From positions 1,495,501 through 1,559,500 of the forward strand of contig NZ_CP129971.1 in NCBI RefSeq assembly GCF_030503855.1: DNA of 64,000 bases, in the 5' to 3' direction. This DNA comes from Marivirga salinae. GTDB lineage: Bacteria > Bacteroidota > Bacteroidia > Cytophagales > Cyclobacteriaceae. Numbering within the stretch: position 1 is the first letter of the stretch; each line of letters opens with the position of its first letter. The notes under the pieces are model-generated. The model made no database searches. It worked only from the letters and a program-made list of their open reading frames with translations, and had not been told where the DNA came from. Of the stretch, positions 34,344-42,204 are shown piece after piece. A program made the position numbers and the translations under genes.

Positions 34344-34784
34344 ATGAATAAGTTAAAAACTTTAAATGTCATCAATATATTTGAATTGGGTTTTCAGTTA
34401 CATGAAACACCTGATTTGAATAAAAAAGAAAATAGTAAAGATTTAGTACTAGATTTTAATATTGGTTTAGATATTAAGGATGAAGGAAAGATAGTTGGTA
34501 TTACAATTAATTCAACTTTTCATCTTAAAAAAGATAAAACTAAGGTGGTGGCATCTTCTAAAGTTAAAACAGAATTTCAACTTACTTATGAAAATGAGGT
34601 TAAGCTTGAGGATGATGGAAAATTGAATTTACCCGATCAACACTGGATAACAATGCTTAGTCTTGCCATAAGTCATGCAAGAGCCCTGATGGCGAGATCT
34701 ACAAACGGAACAATTCATCATAATTTAATACTACCCATTGTAAATCCCAGTGAGATATTTAAAAATACATTGAAGCAGCAATAA
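34344..34784 (+). CDS. SecB-like chaperone of a toxin-antitoxin-chaperone operon
   Basis: 146 residues. The C-terminal part (ITMLSLAISHARALMARSTNGTIHHNLILPIVNPSEIF) follows the SecB pattern AREAIADLTTRG-...LPPINFEALF. The preceding strands (LDFNIGLDIKDEGKIVGITINSTFHLKKD, KVKTEFQLTYENEVKL) fit the SecB beta-sheet. Bacteroidetes lack the classic secB neighbourhood, and here the gene follows a higBA pair by 2 bp, as in the mycobacterial HigBA-SecB-like (TAC) system. There the chaperone protects the antitoxin. Assignment rests on pattern plus context. Confidence 0.7.
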   Translation: MNKLKTLNVINIFELGFQLHETPDLNKKENSKDLVLDFNIGLDIKDEGKIVGITINSTFHLKKDKTKVVASSKVKTEFQLTYENEVKLEDDGKLNLPDQHWITMLSLAISHARALMARSTNGTIHHNLILPIVNPSEIFKNTLKQQ

Positions 34785-34800
34785 AAAATCTTTATCGTCC

Positions 34801-35160
34801 ATGACATCCTTAGGTCTTAAAGGTAATAAAAGTAAAAAAACTACCTTTCATCTAACCTTAGATGATATGTCGGTAGGGACTTTACATTTTAAAGACGGGT
34901 GCTGGGTGTTTTAATATTCGAATGAATATAAAGTGAGCCAATTTGCCGCATTGGCAAATTTTCCCACTCTAGATAAAATTTATAAAAGTGAGGAGCTTTG
35001 GCCATTCTTTTCTTCAAGGATTCCTTCATTAGCTCTAAAGAATATTCAAGATAAAATTAAGAAGAAAGGCGTAAATGAAAATGATTATCTGGAGCTGTTG
35101 AGCTTCTTTGGGAAAAGGACAATTACAAATCCATTTGAGCTTAATAACATCTCACATTAG
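34801..35160 (+). pseudogene. HipA-N-like gene with in-frame stop, unit B copy
   Basis: ATG 34801 opens MTSLGLKGNKSKKTTFHLTL, with DDMSVGTLHFKDGCWVF after it, then TAA at 34912-34914. The same frame continues as YSNEYKVSQFAALANFPTLDKIYKSEELWPFFSSRIPSL to 35160. The unit A copy has AAA (Lys) at that position, so the ancestral sequence was WVFKYSNEYK. The product resembles the N-terminal subdomain of HipA-type proteins (GTL...W.F.Y...Y, LWPFF). It is 16 bp downstream of the SecB-like gene. A downstream GTG at 34933 could give a 75-residue piece. Confidence 0.75.
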
Positions 35161-35190
35161 TTTTTTTGTGAATACGCGAAGCAAAAATCA

Positions 35191-35202
35191 GCAATATATT
35201 GC
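35191..35202. promoter_or_regulatory. GCAATATATTGC palindrome
   Basis: Perfect 12-bp palindrome, followed by CG. It matches the central pattern of the larger palindrome at 35249-35264, so both may bind one protein. Confidence 0.4.
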
Positions 35203-35248
35203 CGATAATGTAAATATTCTGCTTTAATATCCTTTCAAAACACATAGC

Positions 35249-35264
35249 CGGCAATATGTTGCCG
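35249..35264. promoter_or_regulatory. CGGCAATATGTTGCCG near-palindrome
   Basis: Six-bp arms CGGCAA/TTGCCG around TATG, 58 bp after a similar site (35191). Located between the HipA-N-like pseudogene and the AbiE operator; the cognate protein is unknown. Confidence 0.45.
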
Positions 35265-35303
35265 TTTCTTTAAAGAAAGTAATTGCTTTTCCCAAATTTT
35301 AAA

Positions 35304-35360
35304 TTTGTTCACATATTTTATTTGTTCACGTTACGTGAACATTGTATGTTTGTGAACAAA
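35304..35360 (+). promoter_or_regulatory. AbiE promoter inside a symmetric four-half-site operator
   Basis: Promoter: TTTG (35321-35324), 20-bp spacer, TATGTTTG (35345-35352). Operator half-sites: GTTCAC at 35307 and 35324, GTGAAC at 35335 and 35352. The inner pair forms GTTCACGTTACGTGAAC, and both pairs share the centre 35332 with 17 bp between neighbours on each side. The predicted start of transcription falls at or next to the ATG (35360), so the message may be leaderless. Confidence 0.8.
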
Positions 35361-36331
35361 TGGAAAATGAAATAATAAATATCGCTTTAAATAATGTACA
35401 TCAAAATGTCCCAATCCAATTAAAATACAAAAAAACGGGACAATATGGAGGATTTTTAACGGCTACAAAAGGGAAAGAGGAGCTTTGGTTTTATGTAATG
35501 CAAAAAGGCGAAGTTCGGAAATATGTGGTTGAAGAGCTAGAGGATATCAAACAACCACCTGTGGGTGTGATGCTAATTGCTGAAAGAATTCCAGCTAATA
35601 TAAAAGCAGCTCTTAGAAAACGAAAAACTGCATACATAGAAGGAAACGGTAATATTTATATCGAAAATGAAAATATGTTTGTTTTCGTAGATAGCAATAA
35701 GACATTGAAGCTTAATAAAGAAAAAGGCAATAGAGCATTTACCAAAACAGGATTAAAAGTACTCCTACATTTTTTAATTAAGCCGGAGTTAGTCAATCAA
35801 ACCCAAAGAGAAATTGCAGAATATACTGGGGTAGGCTTGGGGAATATTCCACAGGTTATTGAAGGATTAAAAGAGACAGGTTATTTACTGCGATTGAATA
35901 AAAAAGAGTATGCTTGGGAAAATAGAAAAGATTTATTCTTTCGATGGATAGAGGGTTATCAGACTATCCTTAAGCCAACACTCAAGAAAAGAAGATTTCA
36001 AATGCGCAAGAAATGGCAAGAGATAGCACTTAATGATGGGATAGCTGCATGGGGTGGTGAATCTGCAGCAGATTTGCTTACTAATTACCTGAGACCTGAA
36101 AAATTCATTCTTTATACTAATGAAGACCAAGCAAACTTGATTAGGAACTATAATTTTCAACCAAAGAAAGATGGCGATTTGGAAGTGATAGAAATGTTTT
36201 GGAATAAAGATCTGAATCAAAGAACTGCCCCACCCATTATAGTCTATGCAGACTTAATGATGGAGGGAGGTAAAAGAAATCAAGAAACAGCCGAAATGAT
36301 TTATAATGAGCAAATCCAACCAAACCTATAA
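35360..36331 (+). CDS. AbiEi-family antitoxin (type IV toxin-antitoxin)
   Basis: 323 residues from ATG 35360 (MENEIINIALNN). A TTG at 35342 would lie within the operator and upstream of the predicted RNA start. A winged-helix region lies near residues 130-185 (TGLKVLLHFLIKPELVNQTQREIAEYTGVGLGNIPQVIEGLKETGYLL), followed by the AbiEi-type C-terminal domain (WGGESAADLLTNYLRPEKFILYT...VYADLMMEGGKRNQETAEMIY). AbiEi proteins repress their own operon and counter AbiEii without direct contact. The gene overlaps the toxin gene by 26 bp. Confidence 0.82.
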   Translation: MENEIINIALNNVHQNVPIQLKYKKTGQYGGFLTATKGKEELWFYVMQKGEVRKYVVEELEDIKQPPVGVMLIAERIPANIKAALRKRKTAYIEGNGNIYIENENMFVFVDSNKTLKLNKEKGNRAFTKTGLKVLLHFLIKPELVNQTQREIAEYTGVGLGNIPQVIEGLKETGYLLRLNKKEYAWENRKDLFFRWIEGYQTILKPTLKKRRFQMRKKWQEIALNDGIAAWGGESAADLLTNYLRPEKFILYTNEDQANLIRNYNFQPKKDGDLEVIEMFWNKDLNQRTAPPIIVYADLMMEGGKRNQETAEMIYNEQIQPNL

Positions 36332-37157
36332 AGAGTTAGCCGTACCTCATTTTACAGAAGTGTTTGACATCATTGACGGAGTGATGAGGGAATTCAGTGT
36401 TCCTTATTACATGATTGGAGCAAGTGCCATCGCGCTAGAATTATTGAAAGATGGTATTAAACCAAGCAGAGGTACAAAAGATATCGACTTTGCAATGATG
36501 CTTTCCTCAATGAAAGAATTTGAAGAGATAAGTAAAGCATTGGAACAGCGTGGATTTAGAAAAGCCAAAGCGCCATGGACATATCTATACGAAAAGGATG
36601 ATGTTGTAATTGATTTGTTGCCTTTTGGCGAAATTCAAGAAAATGACACTGAAGATTTTAATAAAAGGAACTCAGATTTGCATATAATAGGTTTTCAAGA
36701 GGTTTTAGAAAACCCCTCCAGAATACCAATAGAAGAGAAATGGGTGAATATACCTCCTTTGCCAGGAATGATCCTACTTAAGCTAATTGCTTGGAGTGAT
36801 AGGCCAGAAGCACGAGAGAATGATCTAGCAGATATTCTGAGGATCATCGAGCATTACTATGATATTGAATTCGATAAGATTGTAGCAGAGCATTATGATA
36901 CGCTGGATACGGATGATTTAGATGAAAGAACTGTCGCATCAGAAGTTTTGGGAAGAGAAGCCAGAGTTTACCTAAATAAATCAGATCGTTTGAAGGAAAC
37001 AATTTATACTATTCTTAAAGATAATTTAACGGAGGTGAAACTTTCTTCTTTGGTGAAACATTGGGCGAGGCAATCTGGCGAAGAGGTAGAATACACATTC
37101 GGTTTGTTGAAAGCTTTTCAAAGAGGCCTACTTAAAAATGAGGAAAATTCAGAATAA
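36306..37157 (+). CDS. AbiEii-like nucleotidyltransferase toxin
   Basis: 283 residues. The nucleotidyltransferase core has YYMIGASAIALELLKDGIKPSRGTKDIDFAMML, with the Asp-x-Asp motif (DID) after Gly-Thr-Lys, and VVIDLLPFGE supplying the third acidic residue. IPPLPGMILLKLIAWSDRPEARENDLADILRIIEHYY matches the C-terminal helical half of the AbiEii/AbiGii family. Relatives block growth by modifying tRNA 3' ends. Paired and overlapping with the AbiEi gene, it forms a phage-defence/abortive-infection module at the right end of the island. Confidence 0.82.
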   Translation: MSKSNQTYKELAVPHFTEVFDIIDGVMREFSVPYYMIGASAIALELLKDGIKPSRGTKDIDFAMMLSSMKEFEEISKALEQRGFRKAKAPWTYLYEKDDVVIDLLPFGEIQENDTEDFNKRNSDLHIIGFQEVLENPSRIPIEEKWVNIPPLPGMILLKLIAWSDRPEARENDLADILRIIEHYYDIEFDKIVAEHYDTLDTDDLDERTVASEVLGREARVYLNKSDRLKETIYTILKDNLTEVKLSSLVKHWARQSGEEVEYTFGLLKAFQRGLLKNEENSE

Positions 37158-37227
37158 TTAGTTTATGATGTTTTACAAGGGATTTTCTCTTTATTCATAT
37201 AAATTGAATCTGAATTGAGAAAAATAA

Positions 37228-37348
37228 AATTTATTTTTTCAAGGGGGACGGAGGTTCAAATCCCAAAGGGATCACCTAAAGTGTTTCACCTATTAAATAT
37301 AAATATACTTAATATACTGATAAACAGTGCGTTAAGTGTATTATAGAC
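37228..37348. repeat. Conserved right-end sequence of unit B
   Basis: Counterpart of 30669-30800: GGAGGTTCAAATCCCA, a GTTTCACC box, an ATATACTTAATATACTG-type stretch and CAGT, directly before the right attachment repeat. The first part resembles a tRNA T arm. Confidence 0.6.
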
Positions 37349-37442
37349 AATCCCTCCGCTTCTGCAATTAGCTAACCCTGATAGTGAAAACTGTCAGGGT
37401 TTTTTTGTGTCTAAAAATATCAGGAATTAATGAAAGGAGGGA
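37349..37442 (+). repeat. Right attachment repeat (attR-like)
   Basis: 94 bp identical to 27216-27309 except CTT for CCT. It includes the tRNA-Ser 3' end and the terminator hairpin (about 37374-37406), and marks the right border of the island. Confidence 0.93.
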
Positions 37443-37493
37443 GTTTAATCAGTTTTGAAATTGAAGTTTACATATAAAAAAATGTAAAATTCT

Positions 37494-37525
37494 TTTGGAC
37501 TTTAAATTTCCACTCAATAAGTTTG
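37494..37525 (+). promoter_or_regulatory. Promoter of the surface/gliding operon
   Basis: TTTG (37494-37497), 20-bp spacer and TAAGTTTG (37518-37525). Transcription would start near 37532, leaving a 46-nt leader. It lies 52 bp outside the right attachment repeat. Confidence 0.75.
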
Positions 37526-37577
37526 TAAAACTTACTTAAGTACTTTTAACATTTGTTTCAATCAAAACCCCTAGTTA

Positions 37578-40500
37578 TTGCGCTTTTTTACAATTCTCAT
37601 ATTAATTCTTTCAACATTTTTTCGAGTTTACTGTAACGATGAAAATCGTTCTGTTAGGAGATTAGAGTCTATTCCTTACAAATTATCCTTTAAGAAAAGT
37701 GGGTCTGAAAATTTAATATTAATCCCCAATCGGGAAATCAGATCCGTTAGTTTCAATAGCTTTCAACAATTCCGGAGTTTTGATGATATTGAAGAATCTA
37801 TAGAAGTTAATTCATTGGATGACAATATGTTTATTGATGATTTGTCTTTTAATGAGTCAATGAATGTTGATTCTGTTCAGTATCATATAGAGCAAGCACA
37901 TAAATTAGCTAAAGAAGTTGAGCAAGAAGGAAGATTTATTGATTATCTGTCACTTGGTCAAGCCTTTCAGTTGCCAGTTGGGGTAAGAAAAACAATTTCA
38001 GAGCTAGAGTACACTGTCATATTCCATAAAGTTATTCTTGACGAAGGATCTGCATTTATTGATGCTTATTTGACTATAAAGCTACCAAGTGAAAAAATGC
38101 TAAGTTTTATGGGTAGAGGTATTGAATTTTCTAATGATGGTGGGATTACTGGTGTTGGAAGAGTAGAGCTTTTAGGGAATAATAATATCGCTTTTTCTGA
38201 AAATAGTGAAGAGCAAAAGATATTGCTAACATTAATTGGTGGTAGCCCAACTAATCCTGGAAATACTTATGCTGAATTTGATTGTTATGGTTTCCGTGAC
38301 CTTTCCCTAGATGCAAGAATCACATTTTCAAAAGATTTTTTACTCAAGGAGAATGAAGATGGTTCCATTTCCAATGACAGGCTTACCTCCAGATTTGCAA
38401 CTAAAGTAACAGATTGGAATAATTTAATAGCAGACATTACATTACCCAAGTTTCAGGTAAATGGTTTGAAAGACTGGTCTTTTCGAGTTACTAATGCTGT
38501 AATAGATTTTTCAGATACCCAAAATGCAGGTAATGTAATCTTTCCTACTGATTATGAATCTCCTTATTTTCAGGAAGGAAATCGAACCTTATGGAGAGGC
38601 TTTTATTTAAGGGAAATTGAAGTCACATTACCTGAAGAATTTAATAAGAAGAATCAATCGGCTAGAACTTCTTTTTTTGCTGGAAATTTAATAATTGATG
38701 AAACTGGTATGACAGGCACAGTTGGAGTCAGGAAATTAATTGATTTGAATGAGGGAGATGCTGATTCCTGGAAATTATCAGTCGAAAGCTTATCAGGTTC
38801 TTTTATACAAAATAAATTTGTAGGAGGTGATATAGCTGGGCAAATAGAAGTTCCCTCTTTAGAAACAGAGGAGCCTCTTTTATATGCAGGTTCTTTTTCG
38901 AGCAATGGTGATTATAGTTTAATAGCAGAACTTCAAAGTACGGCAAAATTCAATGTATTCAAGGCTGATTTAAATCTTGAACCTAATTCACTGATAGAAC
39001 TGAAAGTACTTAACGGAAAATTTAAGCCTAGAGCTGTTTTGCATGGTAATATGGATGTAAAACCAACAACGAGTTCGGGTAAAAAAGGTGCAGAGGTTAA
39101 TGGTTTGATATTCCAATCTTTAGTATTACAAACTGAAGCTCCATATTTTGATGCGGAATATTTTGGATTTAAGCCTGAACTAGATGGAAATAAAGCAGGA
39201 GGTTTTCCAATTGGAATTGAAGAAATAGCTTTAAGGATAGAAGGTGAAAGAGTGGGGATTTATGCTGGTATCATTGTTAATTTAGTACGTGCCAATGATA
39301 GTGGTTTTGGTGCTGGCGCAGGGGTAACTGTTTGGGCAAAGCAGATTAGGACTAATAATAGAGTTCGGTATGAATATGACAAATTGGATTTATCTAAAAT
39401 ATCTGTGGATGTCAGTCGTAGTGGGTTTTCTTTTTATGGCGAACTCATATTTTATGAAGGTGATAACACCTATGGTAATGGATTTAAGGGATATTTGAAT
39501 GCAACCTTCGCAGATATTGGAGTTGAAGCTACTGGATTGTTCGGAAATGTAGATGGTTACAGATATTGGTATGTGGATGCAATGATGACTTTACCAAAAG
39601 GCATTCCTGTAATAGCTCCTTTTGCTGTAAATGGAATTGGAGGAGGAGCTTTCTACCAAATGAGACAGCAAGGTCTCAATGAAAATATAGGATCTGAAAT
39701 AGGAAGATCAGCCTCAGGGATTGTATATATACCTGATGACACCTATCATTTAGGAATAAAGGCTTCTGTACAATATAGTTTAATGGAAGCAGAAACAGCT
39801 GCCAATGGTGAAGCAGAATTTTCTATAGCCTTTAATTCAAATGGTGGAGTCAATCAAGTAGCATTTAATGGTAGCCTTAATATGATGACCGCAAGCTTTT
39901 CAACAGATATCGGTCAGATCTCTGAATTAGCTTCAAAAGTTTCAAATCAGGAAGCAATTTTGTCTGTACCCGGTTCTTCATTACGTGGAAATGTAAATAT
40001 ACTTTTTGATAGTAAGAATAAGACTTTCCATGGAGTGGTGGATGTCTTTGTGAATACGCCTGGCGGAATTGTAAAAGGTATAAATGCAGGCGGATTAGCA
40101 GGTAGAGCTACTCTACATTTCGAGCCAAATTATTGGTATATACATATTGGTAAACCTGACCATCCTATTGGCTTGGAATTTTTGAATTTGGCTCAAACGG
40201 AGAGTTATTTTATGATTGGTCATGATATTCCTGGAATCCCTTCTCCACCTCAACTAGTCTTGGATATTCTTACTGCGGAACAGCGTGCAGATAACGAGAG
40301 AATTAGGAGCAATAGTAGAGGGTTGTCTCAATTTAGTTCTGGAAAAGGATTTGCATTTGGATCTAGTTTTACCATTGAAACTGGGGATAGAAATTTCTTG
40401 ATGTTTTATGGCAGATTTGCAGCAACGGCTGGCTTTGATATTAATATGCAAAGATTAAATGCTTCTTGTTATGGTAGGTCAGGGTTAGTGGGTATCAATG

Positions 40501-42197
40501 GATGGTATGCTGAAGGACAAGCTTATTTTGGTATGTTAGCCACAATCGGAATGAAAGTAAACCTTAGGTTTATAAAGAAAAATGTGGAGATTTTCCATGG
40601 TGAACTTGCAGCTTTAATGCAGGTAAAAGGGCCTAATCCTTTCTGGATGCAAGGTGATGCAGCGGGAAGATTTAGTGTATTAAATGGATTAGTGGAAGGG
40701 AACTTTGATTTTACGGTAACCATTGGTGAAGAGTGCGAACTGGAGCAATTAGATGGCGGGAATCCGCTGCAAGATGTAAGTGTTATTGCTCAGCTAACCC
40801 CGGATTCTGGATCGTCTGAGGTCGATGTTTTTACATCTCCTCAAGCGGTATTCAATATTCCGGTTGAGAAGGAATTCACTTTAACGGATCAGAATGAAAA
40901 TATTTTAAAGTATATAGTCGAGTTAGAATATTTTGAATTAAAACAAGGTGGTAAAGAATTAGATTCTGAATTGGAGTTTAATGCTGATCATGATGTTTTG
41001 GTTTTGAGACCTATCGATATTTTACCTGATGAGAAAGATCTTAAATTGAATATTAAAATAAGATTTAAGGAATATAAAGATGGTGAATGGAAATATGTAG
41101 AGGAAAATGGCTCAGCAATGACTGAACAACTTTCAATTTCCTTTAAATCAGGACAGCAGCCTGATTATATCCCTGAACATATGGTTGAGTATACTTATCC
41201 GATAAAAGGAATGGTGAACTTTTATCAAAACGAAACTAATACTGGATATATTAAATTAAATCAAGGTGGATTAACACGCCCTTTTGAAACTGAAGGGAAA
41301 TGGAATTTGAAAGTTAGTTTCACTGATAATGGTGGAAAAACACATCGAAATAGCTTTTCTTATAATTCTAGTTCAAAGCAGGTGGTTTTCGATATGCCAA
41401 CTGTTCCAAACAATGAGATCCTTAACTTTCAATTATTAAGAGTTCCTAAAACTGAAAATGCATCAATTGATTCAAATGTAAAAAGTAATAAGACAAGTGT
41501 AGATCAAGCTAACACTGGAAAAGGTATAAATTTTGAAGTAGAGACACAGTCAGCTGAGGGTACAATTGAAGCTCTTTCCGAAGAAGAAATCTATGGTTTT
41601 TTTATTCGATCTAGTGAGTTTAATACGCTAGAGGAGAAATTTAATTCACCTGATTATTATGTATATCCTCGAAGTGGGGTATCAAAATTTGTAAGACCAT
41701 ATGTGTATTATCTCTATTTTGATTTTGTAAATGGAAAGGAAATGTTCCAAGATGAAGAAATTTATGGACAAGATTCTTATATAGAATTTAATTTTGTTCC
41801 AGAAGGAAATGTATGGTTTGAACAGGATGTTGAACCATTATTTTATGATCACACGAATCAATTCCAACCAATAACAGATGCATTTTTTTATAATCATTAT
41901 ACTCATTCCAACTCCATTTCTCAAACATCAGAATTCAGTCAAAATGTATTTTCAGAATACAGTGATTTTGGAATCAGGTTTAATATTCCTGATGTGATGG
42001 AAAGTGATTATAGATATTTTAAGAGTTTAGTAGCAGATAACTACACCAATAGCAGTCGACCTCAGTGGGTTAAGGATGTCTTGAATTCACACTTTCCTGT
42101 AATTAGAACAGGAAATCATAAAACAAAAGTAAAATACAGATTACCAAATGGGCAATATGGGAAAAGTCAGTTTGTATTTCAATTCCTCAGAAAATGA
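37578..42197 (+). CDS. Very large exported protein of unknown family
   Basis: 1539 residues with a signal peptide (MRFFTILILILSTFFRVYC). The start is TTG, preceded in frame by a TAG six bases upstream, so no earlier start exists. The sequence is beta-rich with repeated short motifs around Gly and Asn (GRVELLGNNNIAFSENSEEQ, GEIFF-like strands, GNVNILFDSKNKTFHGVVDVF). The segment from about residue 540 to 950 is the most glycine-rich and resembles a beta-solenoid. No T9SS sorting domain is evident at the end. It is the first gene of the operon and is separated from the next by 7 bp. Function unknown; an outer-membrane or periplasmic scaffold for the adhesins that follow is a guess. Confidence 0.7.
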   Translation: MRFFTILILILSTFFRVYCNDENRSVRRLESIPYKLSFKKSGSENLILIPNREIRSVSFNSFQQFRSFDDIEESIEVNSLDDNMFIDDLSFNESMNVDSVQYHIEQAHKLAKEVEQEGRFIDYLSLGQAFQLPVGVRKTISELEYTVIFHKVILDEGSAFIDAYLTIKLPSEKMLSFMGRGIEFSNDGGITGVGRVELLGNNNIAFSENSEEQKILLTLIGGSPTNPGNTYAEFDCYGFRDLSLDARITFSKDFLLKENEDGSISNDRLTSRFATKVTDWNNLIADITLPKFQVNGLKDWSFRVTNAVIDFSDTQNAGNVIFPTDYESPYFQEGNRTLWRGFYLREIEVTLPEEFNKKNQSARTSFFAGNLIIDETGMTGTVGVRKLIDLNEGDADSWKLSVESLSGSFIQNKFVGGDIAGQIEVPSLETEEPLLYAGSFSSNGDYSLIAELQSTAKFNVFKADLNLEPNSLIELKVLNGKFKPRAVLHGNMDVKPTTSSGKKGAEVNGLIFQSLVLQTEAPYFDAEYFGFKPELDGNKAGGFPIGIEEIALRIEGERVGIYAGIIVNLVRANDSGFGAGAGVTVWAKQIRTNNRVRYEYDKLDLSKISVDVSRSGFSFYGELIFYEGDNTYGNGFKGYLNATFADIGVEATGLFGNVDGYRYWYVDAMMTLPKGIPVIAPFAVNGIGGGAFYQMRQQGLNENIGSEIGRSASGIVYIPDDTYHLGIKASVQYSLMEAETAANGEAEFSIAFNSNGGVNQVAFNGSLNMMTASFSTDIGQISELASKVSNQEAILSVPGSSLRGNVNILFDSKNKTFHGVVDVFVNTPGGIVKGINAGGLAGRATLHFEPNYWYIHIGKPDHPIGLEFLNLAQTESYFMIGHDIPGIPSPPQLVLDILTAEQRADNERIRSNSRGLSQFSSGKGFAFGSSFTIETGDRNFLMFYGRFAATAGFDINMQRLNASCYGRSGLVGINGWYAEGQAYFGMLATIGMKVNLRFIKKNVEIFHGELAALMQVKGPNPFWMQGDAAGRFSVLNGLVEGNFDFTVTIGEECELEQLDGGNPLQDVSVIAQLTPDSGSSEVDVFTSPQAVFNIPVEKEFTLTDQNENILKYIVELEYFELKQGGKELDSELEFNADHDVLVLRPIDILPDEKDLKLNIKIRFKEYKDGEWKYVEENGSAMTEQLSISFKSGQQPDYIPEHMVEYTYPIKGMVNFYQNETNTGYIKLNQGGLTRPFETEGKWNLKVSFTDNGGKTHRNSFSYNSSSKQVVFDMPTVPNNEILNFQLLRVPKTENASIDSNVKSNKTSVDQANTGKGINFEVETQSAEGTIEALSEEEIYGFFIRSSEFNTLEEKFNSPDYYVYPRSGVSKFVRPYVYYLYFDFVNGKEMFQDEEIYGQDSYIEFNFVPEGNVWFEQDVEPLFYDHTNQFQPITDAFFYNHYTHSNSISQTSEFSQNVFSEYSDFGIRFNIPDVMESDYRYFKSLVADNYTNSSRPQWVKDVLNSHFPVIRTGNHKTKVKYRLPNGQYGKSQFVFQFLRK

Positions 42198-42204
42198 TAA
42201 ATAA

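Noticed and set aside
27147..37442. Prophage or conjugative element
   Set aside because: No integrase, terminase, capsid, portal, relaxase or tra-like gene; contents are two small units with toxin-antitoxin and surface genes.
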